This document shows positions 13,995 to 21,922 of a DNA stretch of 64,000 nucleotides, piece by piece. Numbering within the stretch: position 1 is the stretch's first letter; the number at the start of each line of letters is the position of its first letter. This stretch comes from CAYNND01 sp964528735. GTDB lineage: Bacteria; Patescibacteriota; Minisyncoccia; Phycocordibacterales; UBA2100. The position numbers were made by a program, and so were the translations under genes. Location of the stretch: the NCBI GenBank assembly GCA_964528735.1, contig CAZGUV010000002.1, forward strand, positions 1 through 64,000. The letters run 5' to 3'. The notes below the pieces were generated by a model. It did not search any database and was not told the origin of the DNA. It worked only from the letters and a program-made list of their open reading frames with translations.

Positions 13995-14750
13995 ATGAGT
14001 GAGTGGCTACAGCAGAGGCAGTGGAAACATCACGCAGGACGAACGACCGCACTCTCTCATGCAGATGAGGTCATCATAAACAAGGGAGGTATCGAGGGGT
14101 ACATCGTGCGCACACGCTTTTTGGAGAGACCTCACCATCGCATGGTCATCAAGCGTTTTGAAATACCAAACACTTCAAATCCTGCCGCAGCGAGAAGCAT
14201 CTCGATGGATAGGGCACGACGTTCACTCGAGCACTACAAAAATCTCAAAGCCATTGGCGTTCGAGTACCGACGACCTATCGACTCCACGAAAGTGAGCCA
14301 GAAATTATCATGACTGACTTATCTGCAAACGGAAAGCGCTTGGTGCTGAGTGTAAACAATGAGCCAAACAAAGATGATGATGCAGAAATACGAGCGAAGC
14401 TGCTCACTGTCGAGCAGATAAACAGTATCTTCAGGCAGATACAACACATCGCAGAGCGTGCATCACGCGGTGGGTACTATGTCGCCGGAGACTCGTATCT
14501 CATAGTCGTCCCGAAAGGTGATAGTGAACGTGCTGATGTGGTAGTGACTGACTATGGCGGATGTATGAGGACTGATATCGAAGATGAAGATGATGAAAAG
14601 ATTGAGCACACCCATTACGAGACACTTCGAGTCGCACGTAAGTCACTCACGCAGCTGTTTGAAAAGCATACGACGATGTCACGTATGGAAATAGATATGC
14701 TCCTCGATCAGCGAAAGTTTCCTCGATCAAAGCCAAGTGTGTGGGATTAA
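13995..14750 (+). CDS. Hypothetical protein with protein-kinase-like fold features
   Basis: A 251-residue protein, not confidently assigned. The order of motifs fits a divergent kinase-like fold: MVIKRFE (possible beta-3 lysine, about 50-56), a long helix with DRARRSLEHYKNL, IIMTDLSANG as a hinge-like strand near 105, GGYYVAGDSYLIV as a catalytic-loop-like segment, and VVVTDYGGC as a DFG-like strand near 185. A glycine-rich ATP loop is not obvious, so it could be a pseudokinase. It is almost certainly co-transcribed with the exonuclease (3-nt gap). Inference only; a structure comparison would settle the fold. Confidence 0.5.
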   Translation: MSEWLQQRQWKHHAGRTTALSHADEVIINKGGIEGYIVRTRFLERPHHRMVIKRFEIPNTSNPAAARSISMDRARRSLEHYKNLKAIGVRVPTTYRLHESEPEIIMTDLSANGKRLVLSVNNEPNKDDDAEIRAKLLTVEQINSIFRQIQHIAERASRGGYYVAGDSYLIVVPKGDSERADVVVTDYGGCMRTDIEDEDDEKIEHTHYETLRVARKSLTQLFEKHTTMSRMEIDMLLDQRKFPRSKPSVWD

Positions 14751-14784
14751 AAAAAGAGGGTACGCCACAACGTGCAGCGTACCC
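14748..14784 (-). terminator. Terminator of the NYN gene
   Basis: On the minus strand GGGTACGC / GCGTACCC stem followed by TCTTTTTTT. It is placed between convergent genes and mainly serves the minus-strand NYN gene. Confidence 0.75.
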
Positions 14785-14810
14785 AAGTCCTTGCGGAGCT
14801 TTTCTAGTTC

Positions 14811-15332
14811 TTAGCCACGTTTACGCGGAGGTAACTCGAGCTTTTTGATGATATCGCTAAGCTCGATGAAGTTGTCCGCGGCGCGGCGCAACACGTTGCT
14901 GATCGGTACGGGCGTGACCTGTATGGACGAGATCACCGTTACCACGCGCCCCTTACGCTTCAGGGCATCAACAGCGTATACGAGTTCCTCACTTCCCGAG
15001 ATGAAGATGAATTCATCTGCGGTATGAGCCACCTCTAGTGCCGTCACCGACATTTCGAGACTCATCGGCTCATTACGACGGGTGCTGTCGCCATCCTTTA
15101 CTAACCTGCGCACAACGGTGTAGTTGTTGTACTCAAGCCAGTCGAGAAGCTTCCATATGGAGTCTTCCTCCCCATCAGCCCACACAGGCGAGAAATAGTG
15201 TGCCCGTATGAGACTAACGTGCTCGCGCGACCTCATGAACCCCAGCAACTTGCTGAAATCCACTTGGAAGTTGAGACTTCTGGAAACCCCACTCAGATGG
15301 AGTCCGTCGATGAGGGCTATGGATTTTCGCAT
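14811..15332 (-). CDS. NYN-domain (LabA-like/PIN-fold) protein
   Basis: A 173-residue single-domain protein of the NYN/LabA group, PIN-like nucleases. It begins SIALIDGLHL with the first acidic residue, has FSPVWAD and a central helix-strand region, then EFIFISGSEELVYAV, and ends ILRRAADNFIELSD. The family site usually reads SGDSDF; here SGSEEL replaces two aspartates by Ser and Glu, so catalysis is uncertain. It has a strong AGGAG ribosome site 9 nt before the ATG and a long structured leader behind a near-consensus promoter, which sets it apart from neighbouring leaderless genes. A terminator follows directly. Confidence 0.75.
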   Translation of the reverse strand: MRKSIALIDGLHLSGVSRSLNFQVDFSKLLGFMRSREHVSLIRAHYFSPVWADGEEDSIWKLLDWLEYNNYTVVRRLVKDGDSTRRNEPMSLEMSVTALEVAHTADEFIFISGSEELVYAVDALKRKGRVVTVISSIQVTPVPISNVLRRAADNFIELSDIIKKLELPPRKRG

Positions 15333-15360
15333 AGCCTTTCTCCTGCCACTCTTTACTGAA

Positions 15361-15412
15361 GCCCCCAGTCTGCGACCGTGAGCTACCTACTGGTGGTGGT
15401 AGACCCGTAGAC
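15361..15412 (-). other. Structured 5' leader of the NYN gene
   Basis: About 80 nt separate the predicted transcription start (near 15412) from the ATG. GTCTACG at the 5' end can pair with CGCAGAC about 40 nt later, enclosing a CTACC/GGTAG hairpin. No T-run follows. Riboswitch or protein-binding leader is possible; no known class recognised. Confidence 0.45.
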
Positions 15413-15418
15413 AAATAT

Positions 15419-15447
15419 ATTATACCATAAAAATGATGTAGAGTCAA
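15419..15447 (-). promoter_or_regulatory. Near-consensus promoter of the NYN gene
   Basis: On the minus strand TTGACT (15447-15442), 17 nt, TATAAT (15424-15419). It is the strongest promoter-like pair on the minus strand in this part of the window. Confidence 0.8.
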
Positions 15448-15486
15448 CAGTCATGTTTTTTCGCCACTCAGGTATACTTTGCACCA

Positions 15487-16254
15487 ATGACAAAAAAAGA
15501 CAGTACAAGCTGGGGAGGTGTTGCTGACTGGTATGACGAACATTTGACTGGCTCAGATACTTACCACGAAAAAGTTATCGCACCCAACTTGCTCCGCATC
15601 GTCGCCCCCGAGCACAAGCGCATTTTGGAAATCGGTTGTGGTCAGGGCTACTTCTCAAAACTCTTTTCAAAAGCAGGTGGTATCGTCTTTGCGTCGGATA
15701 TCAGTAAAGAGCTCATAGAGATTGCGCGCGAGAAAAACATCGGACCGACATACTTTGTCGCACCGGCTGACGAGCAGTACTTTGTCATCGATGGTATGGC
15801 TGATGTAGTCGTCGCTGTGCTGACTCTACAAAATATGGAGCGCATCGATACCGTGATGAAAGAAGTCGCGCGCGTGCTCAAGCCACAAGGAAGATTTGTC
15901 TGTGTCATAAATCATCCTGCGTTTCGTATTCCAAAGGCGACGCACTGGGAGTATGACGAACGCACGGGCGTGCAGTATCGACGAGTCGAAAAGTACATGT
16001 CATCACAAAAAATACCGATGGAGATGCATCCAGGACACAAAGCACTTACTGGGAAGGGGAGTACGACATACTCATTTCACCGGTCACTCCAAGATTTTAT
16101 GAAGGCATTTTCAAGTGCAGGCTTCGGTATTTCTCGTATCGAGGAATGGGTCTCGCACAAGAGTAGTCAGAAAGGACCCCGCGCACAGGCTGAAGACACA
16201 GCGCGCAAGGAGTTTCCGTTGTTTATGTGTATCGAGTGTGTAAAGATTGACTGA
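15487..16254 (+). CDS. Class I SAM-dependent methyltransferase
   Basis: A 255-residue methyltransferase. Motif I ILEIGCGQGYFSKLF (about 47-61) binds SAM, motif II shows VFASDISKELI with the ribose-binding Asp, and MADVVVAVLTLQNM and VLKPQGRFVCVINHP are the post-II and post-III elements of the UbiE/Methyltransf_11 type. The substrate cannot be read from sequence. The start ATG is 8 nt behind TATACT (15473-15478). The stop overlaps the next ATG (TGATG at 16252-16256), so the downstream membrane protein is translationally coupled. Confidence 0.85.
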   Translation: MTKKDSTSWGGVADWYDEHLTGSDTYHEKVIAPNLLRIVAPEHKRILEIGCGQGYFSKLFSKAGGIVFASDISKELIEIAREKNIGPTYFVAPADEQYFVIDGMADVVVAVLTLQNMERIDTVMKEVARVLKPQGRFVCVINHPAFRIPKATHWEYDERTGVQYRRVEKYMSSQKIPMEMHPGHKALTGKGSTTYSFHRSLQDFMKAFSSAGFGISRIEEWVSHKSSQKGPRAQAEDTARKEFPLFMCIECVKID

Positions 16255-16598
16255 TGGAAGATACCTCGACTCAGCCAAGTGACCCTCACAACTACAGTGA
16301 CATTTTGAAATCAGTGCAGTCAGCAGAGCTGATAGAGCGTGTCGCATACGGCGTCTTCGGTGCTGTCGTGCTCGCATGTCTTGGTGTTGTTTTTCAATCA
16401 TTTGGGCTCATACCGCTCTTTGTTGGTGTCGTCGCATCACTCGTCCTCGGAGTGAGCGCACTAGTGCTTATTGCACTGCATGCACGTGCACACGGCGGAT
16501 TTCATAATGACGAATTGAGTGAGGCGTATCGGTGGCTTATGTACTCGCTCGCGCTTGCAGGACTGCTCGTCGGGGGCTCTCTGCTTGGCTTTTACTAG
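16254..16598 (+). CDS. Hypothetical membrane protein
   Basis: A 114-residue protein with a polar N-terminal 30 residues, then two closely spaced hydrophobic helices (about 35-75) and a third at the C terminus (about 92-112). The loop between helices 2 and 3 carries HARAHGGFHNDE. The ATG overlaps the methyltransferase stop codon by one base, so the two are probably made together. No family recognised; a partner or membrane anchor for the methyltransferase is possible. Confidence 0.6.
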   Translation: MEDTSTQPSDPHNYSDILKSVQSAELIERVAYGVFGAVVLACLGVVFQSFGLIPLFVGVVASLVLGVSALVLIALHARAHGGFHNDELSEAYRWLMYSLALAGLLVGGSLLGFY

Positions 16599-16646
16599 CA
16601 CACGAGTGTCTTGTCTGGGGGTACTCGGGTGATATACTTAGGTGAT

Positions 16647-17390
16647 ATGGAATTTATTACCTTTGTACTAATCGCAGGACTCATCGTCATCCTTGCGTCT
16701 ATCAGACAGATTAACCAATACGAGCGTGGCGTTGTCTTTACTATGGGTAAGTACTCATCGACAAAGGAGCCGGGGTGGAGATTGGTCGTCCCCGTATTTC
16801 AGAGTATGACAAAGATGGATATGCGTGTGAAAGCGGTGGATGTCCCGGAGCAGAAAGCTATTACGAAAGATAACATCCCTGTCGGAGTCAACGCGGTGAT
16901 CTACTACAAAGTCCTCTCAGCGGATAAGGCATACCTCGAAGTCGAGGATTTCTTTATGGCGATGAGTCAGCTCGCACAGACGACCATGCGAAATGTGGTG
17001 GGACAAGTTGAGCTCGACGAATTGCTCTCAAGCCGCGACAAGATTTCGGATAAGATAAAGTCAATCGTGGACGAATCGAGTGAGTCATGGGGCATCAGCG
17101 TGAGTAATGTAGAGCTCAAAGACGTCGCACTGCCAAGTGATATGGAGCGCACCATTGCAAAACAAGCAGAAGCAGAACGTGAGCGACGTGCCGTCATCAT
17201 CCAGTCTGAAGGTGAAGTGATTGCATCTGAAAACATCGCAAAGGCAGCGCAACTCCTCTCAGCGACACCAGGAGCGCTCCACTTGCGTACTTTGCAGTCG
17301 ATAAATGATATAAGTTCTGACGAAAGTAATACGGTCGTGTTTGCGGTCCCGCTTGAAATACTTCGAGCATTTGAGCGAATGTCTAAATAA
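16647..17390 (+). CDS. SPFH/Band 7 (stomatin-slipin) membrane protein
   Basis: A 247-residue stomatin/slipin-type protein. One N-terminal hydrophobic hairpin (FITFVLIAGLIVILAS), the typical QYERGVVFTMGKY, PGWRLVVPVFQSM, then DNIPVGVNAVIYYKV in the SPFH core, and a C-terminal coiled region KQAEAERERRAVII with EGE, the slipin pattern. Such proteins form membrane microdomain scaffolds. An upstream ATG at 16611 is unlikely; ATG 16647 sits 8 nt behind TATACT (16633-16638). A DUF1189-like membrane protein follows 5 nt after the stop. Confidence 0.9.
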   Translation: MEFITFVLIAGLIVILASIRQINQYERGVVFTMGKYSSTKEPGWRLVVPVFQSMTKMDMRVKAVDVPEQKAITKDNIPVGVNAVIYYKVLSADKAYLEVEDFFMAMSQLAQTTMRNVVGQVELDELLSSRDKISDKIKSIVDESSESWGISVSNVELKDVALPSDMERTIAKQAEAERERRAVIIQSEGEVIASENIAKAAQLLSATPGALHLRTLQSINDISSDESNTVVFAVPLEILRAFERMSK

Positions 17391-17395
17391 TCATC

Positions 17396-18328
17396 ATGCG
17401 TTTCATCACCAATCTTTTTGACTCAGCGTACAATCCAGGCTTTTACGCAACGATGCGCGAACGCCGCGGTATTTCTGCAGTCGCACATCTGCTCATCGTC
17501 GCTCTGATCTGTACAGTGCTCTACGTCGTCTTGGTCTATCCAACACTGGTGAAAGTGAGAGATACTATTGTTGCTATTCCTGACAAGGTCGCACAGATGT
17601 ATCCAGACGAAATGGTCTTTGTTGTTGAAAAAGGTACTGCGTCAGTCATGGGCATCGAAGAGCCAGTTATTATTCCGGTTTTCGACAGTGAAAATGGTTT
17701 TGACACAGGTATTATCCCCGAAGGCGTGAATGTCGAAGGGCTCCAGCCTAAGGATGTTGCAGGTAAAAACTTTATCGTCGACACACAGACGCCGTTTTCA
17801 ATAGAGCTCTTGAAGGAGCGAAACGGCTTTGCGTGGGCATCAAAAGAAGGTGTGTACAGTATCGATGAAAAAGGGGAGATAAAGGGATTTGCTTACGGCC
17901 CTGAAGCGAGCTTTACGCTGAGTAAGACTATGGTAAATACTGCGCTCGCTACAGTGCAGCCGTACTACAGCATGGTGCTCCCGGTCATCGTCGGCTTTCT
18001 CGCGCTCTTCATGTTGTTGGGTATCTGGATTGGGTATCTATTCTTCGGGCTCTTCATCGGTCTCTTGGTAAAGCTCTACTACTCATTCTTCCTACAAAAT
18101 CCAATCCCGTACAGTCAGGCGTATAAGACAGGGCTCTTTGCGATGACAGCGCCGATATTCCTCTACACTATTGCGAGCGTCTACGGTCTCTACTACACCT
18201 TCGCATTTACCGCTGCGACCCTCTTTGTAGTCATCATAAACACCTACGCGCACAGAAAGACGAACGATGAATTGCCGACAGCACAGATACAAGGAGCAGT
18301 GACACGTGAGGAGACTCCACAAGTGTAA
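17396..18328 (+). CDS. DUF1189-like integral membrane protein
   Basis: A 310-residue protein with one N-terminal helix (about 25-48), a long extracytoplasmic beta-rich region (about 55-180) and four C-terminal helices (about 193-290). This arrangement and the start 'FxxxxYNPGFYATMRERRG' resemble DUF1189 proteins, whose function is not known. It lies 5 nt behind the SPFH gene and probably works at the same membrane sites. The 55-residue two-helix protein begins 1 nt after its stop. Confidence 0.65.
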   Translation: MRFITNLFDSAYNPGFYATMRERRGISAVAHLLIVALICTVLYVVLVYPTLVKVRDTIVAIPDKVAQMYPDEMVFVVEKGTASVMGIEEPVIIPVFDSENGFDTGIIPEGVNVEGLQPKDVAGKNFIVDTQTPFSIELLKERNGFAWASKEGVYSIDEKGEIKGFAYGPEASFTLSKTMVNTALATVQPYYSMVLPVIVGFLALFMLLGIWIGYLFFGLFIGLLVKLYYSFFLQNPIPYSQAYKTGLFAMTAPIFLYTIASVYGLYYTFAFTAATLFVVIINTYAHRKTNDELPTAQIQGAVTREETPQV

Positions 18329-18329
18329 T

Positions 18330-18497
18330 ATGGTAGGACCACAGCTTATTCTCGCGGGCGTTGTTGCAGGATTGCTTACTATTTTCCTGCTCGATTATGC
18401 GCGTACTAAGTGCAAAACAGATTGGTGTATTACGTACATCATCCTCTCGATTATTTTCATCGTGATTACCGCGCTCCTTTTTGCGGTCATAGGATAG
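18330..18497 (+). CDS. Small two-helix membrane protein
   Basis: A 55-residue protein, essentially two transmembrane helices (LILAGVVAGLLTIFLLDYA and IILSIIFIVITALLFAVI) joined by a short basic loop with two cysteines (KCKTDWC). A longer reading from 18306 would overlap the previous gene; the ATG at 18330, one base after that gene's stop, is preferred. Unknown function; likely the last gene of the SPFH-membrane group. Its stop touches the stop of the convergent epimerase gene with no space for a terminator. Confidence 0.55.
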   Translation: MVGPQLILAGVVAGLLTIFLLDYARTKCKTDWCITYIILSIIFIVITALLFAVIG

Positions 18498-19358
18498 TTA
18501 CTCGAACGTATACGCGACTGAATAGTGCACCGATCCGTCTTTCAAAAAGTGGACGGACTCTTTCTCTGTGAGATTGTCAGAGCTACCTTCAGAATCAGCA
18601 TGACCAGTCCAGAGCTCAATGCATACAAAAGGCGCGTGTGGCTTTGACCAGAGTGCACTATGAGAGAAGCCAGTTCCAGCAACGGTCACTGACTTTCCAT
18701 CACCGCGAATGAGTCTCCATTCTGATGGTGCAAAGTTTTTAAAAATGAGTGCGTCATCAGCAAATGTTGCTTCGGTAAGGGCAATAGACTTGTCTGAATG
18801 AGGATATGCCTCATCTGGCGCGATAAGGCCGTCCTTGAGGCGTGTAGCGCGCTCAGGGAGGCTCGTATGCGCCTCTATAGATGCACTGCCTCCTCCGAGC
18901 ATAAATGCAGGATGTGTACCAAGCGCGTAGGGAAGTGGTTCTCCAAATGTGTGGACGAGCTCGTATGTGGTGTGCAAGGTATTGTCTGAAAGTTTGTAGT
19001 GGACATACAGGTCGAAATCAAAAGGGTACTGTGAACGTGTCTCTTCAGATGCACTCAAGATAAAATGTGCGCTCGTGTCATCAGAGTTTTGGAGTTCAAA
19101 AAGTGAATCTCGAGCAAAGCCATGCTGCTTCATGGAGTATTGAGTACCTTTGTGAGTGTACGAGTCATTTCGTAGTCTTCCCACAATAGGGAAAAGGTGT
19201 GGGGCGCGACGATTCCAAAACGCTGCATCACCATTCCATACATACTCAGTGTCATCGACGAGTGATTGCACACTAAGGAGCTCAGCTCCACGTGCGCTGA
19301 GTTGCACCTTGAGTGATGAGTTTATTAATGTAATCGGACGCTGGTTCGTGCTCTGCAT
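18498..19358 (-). CDS. Aldose 1-epimerase family protein (LacX-like)
   Basis: A 286-residue galactose-mutarotase-fold protein. Seen: RGAELLSVQ, WNRRAPHLFPIVGRLRND near residue 50-65 with the substrate-binding Arg, KQHGFARDSLF with the conserved His, and ALGTHPAFML with the second catalytic-type His; a Glu near the C terminus (CIELWTGHAD) completes the usual His-His-Glu set. Length fits the LacX/YeaD-type subgroup. It interconverts anomers of aldoses or hexose phosphates. No sugar pathway genes are adjacent. Confidence 0.85.
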   Translation of the reverse strand: MQSTNQRPITLINSSLKVQLSARGAELLSVQSLVDDTEYVWNGDAAFWNRRAPHLFPIVGRLRNDSYTHKGTQYSMKQHGFARDSLFELQNSDDTSAHFILSASEETRSQYPFDFDLYVHYKLSDNTLHTTYELVHTFGEPLPYALGTHPAFMLGGGSASIEAHTSLPERATRLKDGLIAPDEAYPHSDKSIALTEATFADDALIFKNFAPSEWRLIRGDGKSVTVAGTGFSHSALWSKPHAPFVCIELWTGHADSEGSSDNLTEKESVHFLKDGSVHYSVAYTFE

Positions 19359-19395
19359 AATAGTATGGTCGTCTATATCTGCACTACTTCGTAAA

Positions 19396-20220
19396 TCATT
19401 TACTCGATGGAACTCTCGGGCATGAACCGCCTACTTTTGCAAAGCATGCCTTTTTACCATCCGGTCCAGTGAATGCGCAGGGGTGTTCAATCGTCGAACA
19501 CTTGTTGTTGACAGGGAGCACCGCGCAGAGTTGCACGTCACTTCCTGATGCATCCTTGCCGGTGATACAAGTGGTACGCTTTTCTTCTTTTGGAGCGTTG
19601 TTTTTTACTTCAGTTGAAGTTTGTGGAGTGCCTTTGCACGCGGTGTATCGATAGCCCGGGTCACCATCAAGAAAGCCGTTTTCGCATGTTCGCTTTTCAC
19701 TCAGGCACGAACCATTTTGTGCAGGTATTGGATAGCGATACATTACCTTCGTCTCGCCGTGCTTTATCATATTTGTGGCGACGAAACAGTTTTGATTTTT
19801 CTTTGCAACAACAAGTTTTTTGGGTACTGGGTTTGCAGTAACAGGCTTCACTTTCTTCACCATGAGTTCGCCATTGGTGGCGACATTGGTACCGGTAGCT
19901 GTAGCGTAGTCATCGAGTTGCTGCTGTATGATTGAGTTTGCTCGGGAGCGAGTTGTCCCTTTAAAGATGCCGTCGTTCGGTCGAATGGCATTCTTTTCTT
20001 GAAATTTCTGCACTGCCTTTGCGGTCGATGTATCATAGATACCAAGGAGTGGTCCATCATAGTATCGTTCTGCTTTCAGAAATTTTTGAAGCACGATAAC
20101 GGCGACTTCATTTTTTACTCCAGGATGTAAATCCACTGGAAAGAGGAGGCGTTGCTGTGCAGACACACTTGAAGCGCTCCAGAGCAGCAAAAAAAGTCCG
20201 AGCATAATCCCTGTTCGCAT
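19396..20220 (-). CDS. Secreted protein with peptidoglycan-binding domain
   Basis: A 274-residue exported protein. Signal peptide at 1-22 (GIMLGLFLLLWSASSVSA, cleavage after SA-Q likely). A PG_binding_1-type domain follows (about 33-85: VAVIVLQKFLKAERYY, TAKAVQKFQEKN), then a cysteine-rich C-terminal half with about ten Cys, probably disulfide-bonded. The longer upstream reading is rejected because ATG 20220 opens a perfect signal peptide and has TGC-TATACT (20227-20232) 6 nt before it. A cell-wall-associated role is likely. It diverges from the small gene at 20328. Confidence 0.75.
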   Translation of the reverse strand: MRTGIMLGLFLLLWSASSVSAQQRLLFPVDLHPGVKNEVAVIVLQKFLKAERYYDGPLLGIYDTSTAKAVQKFQEKNAIRPNDGIFKGTTRSRANSIIQQQLDDYATATGTNVATNGELMVKKVKPVTANPVPKKLVVAKKNQNCFVATNMIKHGETKVMYRYPIPAQNGSCLSEKRTCENGFLDGDPGYRYTACKGTPQTSTEVKNNAPKEEKRTTCITGKDASGSDVQLCAVLPVNNKCSTIEHPCAFTGPDGKKACFAKVGGSCPRVPSSK

Positions 20221-20281
20221 AGACTCAGTATAGCAAGTCGCGTCATCACCGGTGAAGATAATGCACAACCGTGCGATTCTA

Positions 20282-20310
20282 TTGACATATAGTGCATTCA
20301 TACGCATAAT
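20282..20310 (+). promoter_or_regulatory. Promoter of the small gene at 20328
   Basis: TTGACA (20282-20287), 17 nt, CATAAT (20305-20310). It precedes a 17-nt leader and the ORF starting 20328. Confidence 0.7.
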
Positions 20311-20327
20311 ATATAAATCAAATCTTG

Positions 20328-20609
20328 ATGCCCGTAAGGCGCAACTCATTACTCCGTGAATTGCGCCTCATGGCCACAGTGGTCTATGAGGAGAAAGTTG
20401 AAAGCGAAATGCACATTCTGGTTGCCGGATGCTGGGCACTGGGAGGTATCTTCCTTCATCAGGCATGGCTGAACGTCAGAGCTAAGAGGGAAGGAGTGGC
20501 GTTCCTATTCACACTCGTCGGACTGTTGCTCCTTTTTGCACCTGCAGTTCTCACAGTCGATCGCTTCTGCGCTGCTGTGATGGATATCCAGTTGCATCTT
20601 CGGCAATAA
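20328..20609 (+). CDS. Small hypothetical membrane protein
   Basis: A reading frame of 93 codons; starts at 20328, 20370 or 20409 are all in frame. The last (MHILVAGCWALGG) would give 66 residues with two hydrophobic helices separated by RAKREG. An 8-bp hairpin (AGGCGCAA 20337-20344 with TTGCGCCT 20361-20368) covers the first codons, so the true start may lie after it. A consensus promoter precedes it and a weak hairpin terminator (20629-20662) follows. No family recognised. Confidence 0.45.
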   Translation: MPVRRNSLLRELRLMATVVYEEKVESEMHILVAGCWALGGIFLHQAWLNVRAKREGVAFLFTLVGLLLLFAPAVLTVDRFCAAVMDIQLHLRQ

Positions 20610-20628
20610 GTTCACAAGTCTCAGCAAG

Positions 20629-20662
20629 TGGCGGATCACGACTGAGGTCGAATCCGCCATTT
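20629..20662 (+). terminator. Weak hairpin terminator
   Basis: TGGCGGAT / ATCCGCCA stem with a 15-nt loop and a short TTT tail. Between it and the next gene (20882) an AT-rich stretch of about 220 nt shows nothing else I can name. Confidence 0.4.
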
Positions 20663-20881
20663 CTAATACATGTGAGCTTTTTGAAATTGTGAGTTTCCTC
20701 TTGAAATGTAACAATCCGTTTTGTTCATTTTTGTACTGCCGAACGCGAATTTAGTCAGCTAGAACACTCAAGTTGATTAGAAGACAACAATCTGGGTGTG
20801 AATTGCATAAATACGGCCCAGAATATGCATTTTCTCTAGTTGATCGACTTTCGTCACAACAGAGAGTAGAATTATAGGGTT

Positions 20882-21724
20882 ATGAGTGCAACCGCGTACC
20901 TTATATTCATAGACGATTCTGCTGAGGGCATCAGCCGTTTAACACTTGACGACGTAGCAGAAAAAATTGGCGACACCGAGGCTGACCATCTTATTCTAAT
21001 TATCGAGTCGGGTGGTGGCGATCCATCTCCGGCCGTTTCAATAATGAACTTACTTGATAGCCGTTTCAAGCGAATATCAACCGTTGTTCCAAGATATGCT
21101 AAAAGTGCGGCTACGCTTATGTCGCTCGGTACAGATGAGATTTACATGAACCCAAGATCTGCTCTTGGCCCACTCGATTTACAAATTGAACATCACAGAG
21201 ACGGTTCACGAATCAGTGCTCTAGACATAAGAAATACAGTCACCTCTATTTCTGCATTAGTTGATGCACTTGCAAAACTAAAATACAAAACTTTGCGAGA
21301 AAGAGAGATTTCGGCACTCGAATCTTCGAGGCTTGCTCTGCAAAACTCTAGCGATCTAATCGAACCTATCTTGAGGCAAGTAGACCCATATCACCTCCAA
21401 AAAGCAGAAAGAGGTCTTAACGTTGGAAGGATGTATGCAATTAAGATGCTTCAGAAACGCATGATTAAAAACAAAGGGCTGGCAGAACGAGTTGCAAGGT
21501 CTTTAGTTGATGATTTTCCAGCACATGATTATTGCATCTACTTTGATGATGCAATGAAGCTTGGCCTAAAAGTGTCTGAGTTAAAAGACTTGTCTGTCTG
21601 GGGATCCCACTTGAAGAAAAAGTACGAAGCAGTAAAAACCATGTCATATTATATCGAATTTGGTATAATGAGCGGTAATGAAAACCCTGATGGCAAAAAA
21701 ACGAAGAATAGGCCTTCCAAATAA
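20882..21724 (+). CDS. SDH-type (ClpP/SppA-like) serine protease
   Basis: A 280-residue protein of the serine dehydrogenase proteinase (SDH_sah, crotonase-fold) type. Key parts: LILIIESGGGDPSPA (oxyanion-type strand, about 38-52), RYAKSAATLMSLGTDEIYM with the likely nucleophile Ser in KSAAT, and SALGPLDLQI. It lacks the transmembrane helix typical of many family members, so is probably cytoplasmic. Sequence is more AT-rich and uses codons unlike the neighbours, and it sits in an accessory stretch, suggesting transfer; such proteins are also found next to phage-defence genes. A 47-residue ORF follows by one base. Confidence 0.8.
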   Translation: MSATAYLIFIDDSAEGISRLTLDDVAEKIGDTEADHLILIIESGGGDPSPAVSIMNLLDSRFKRISTVVPRYAKSAATLMSLGTDEIYMNPRSALGPLDLQIEHHRDGSRISALDIRNTVTSISALVDALAKLKYKTLREREISALESSRLALQNSSDLIEPILRQVDPYHLQKAERGLNVGRMYAIKMLQKRMIKNKGLAERVARSLVDDFPAHDYCIYFDDAMKLGLKVSELKDLSVWGSHLKKKYEAVKTMSYYIEFGIMSGNENPDGKKTKNRPSK

Positions 21725-21725
21725 T

Positions 21726-21869
21726 ATGCCCGACAGAAAAATAATTTCTGATGAGAGCGCGCAGATTGCGAAAGAGTGGTTTGATGCGGCGGTTAACAGA
21801 GATCAGATTGCCGGCAGTCCTGCATCTGCAAGTCGCAAAGAGAAAGACAAGGCTGTTGAAAAAAAGTGA
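21726..21869 (+). CDS. Small hypothetical protein downstream of SDH protease
   Basis: A 47-residue charged protein (MPDRKIISDESAQIAKEWF, lysine-rich tail ending AVEKK). It starts one base after the protease stop and is probably co-translated. No recognised family; possibly a small partner or inhibitor of the protease. Confidence 0.45.
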   Translation: MPDRKIISDESAQIAKEWFDAAVNRDQIAGSPASASRKEKDKAVEKK

Positions 21870-21922
21870 TTAGCATGGGCGTTGACATTCGACTCGACCC
21901 GCGATCTGATATTGTATTGTTA

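Noticed and set aside
15377..15412. Possible third leader ORF with a Thr or Pro codon run (ACC ACC ACC or CCA CCA CCA) before the NYN gene
   Set aside because: The Thr frame has no start codon and the Pro frame starts with TTG and runs through; no terminator follows, so it lacks the attenuator layout.
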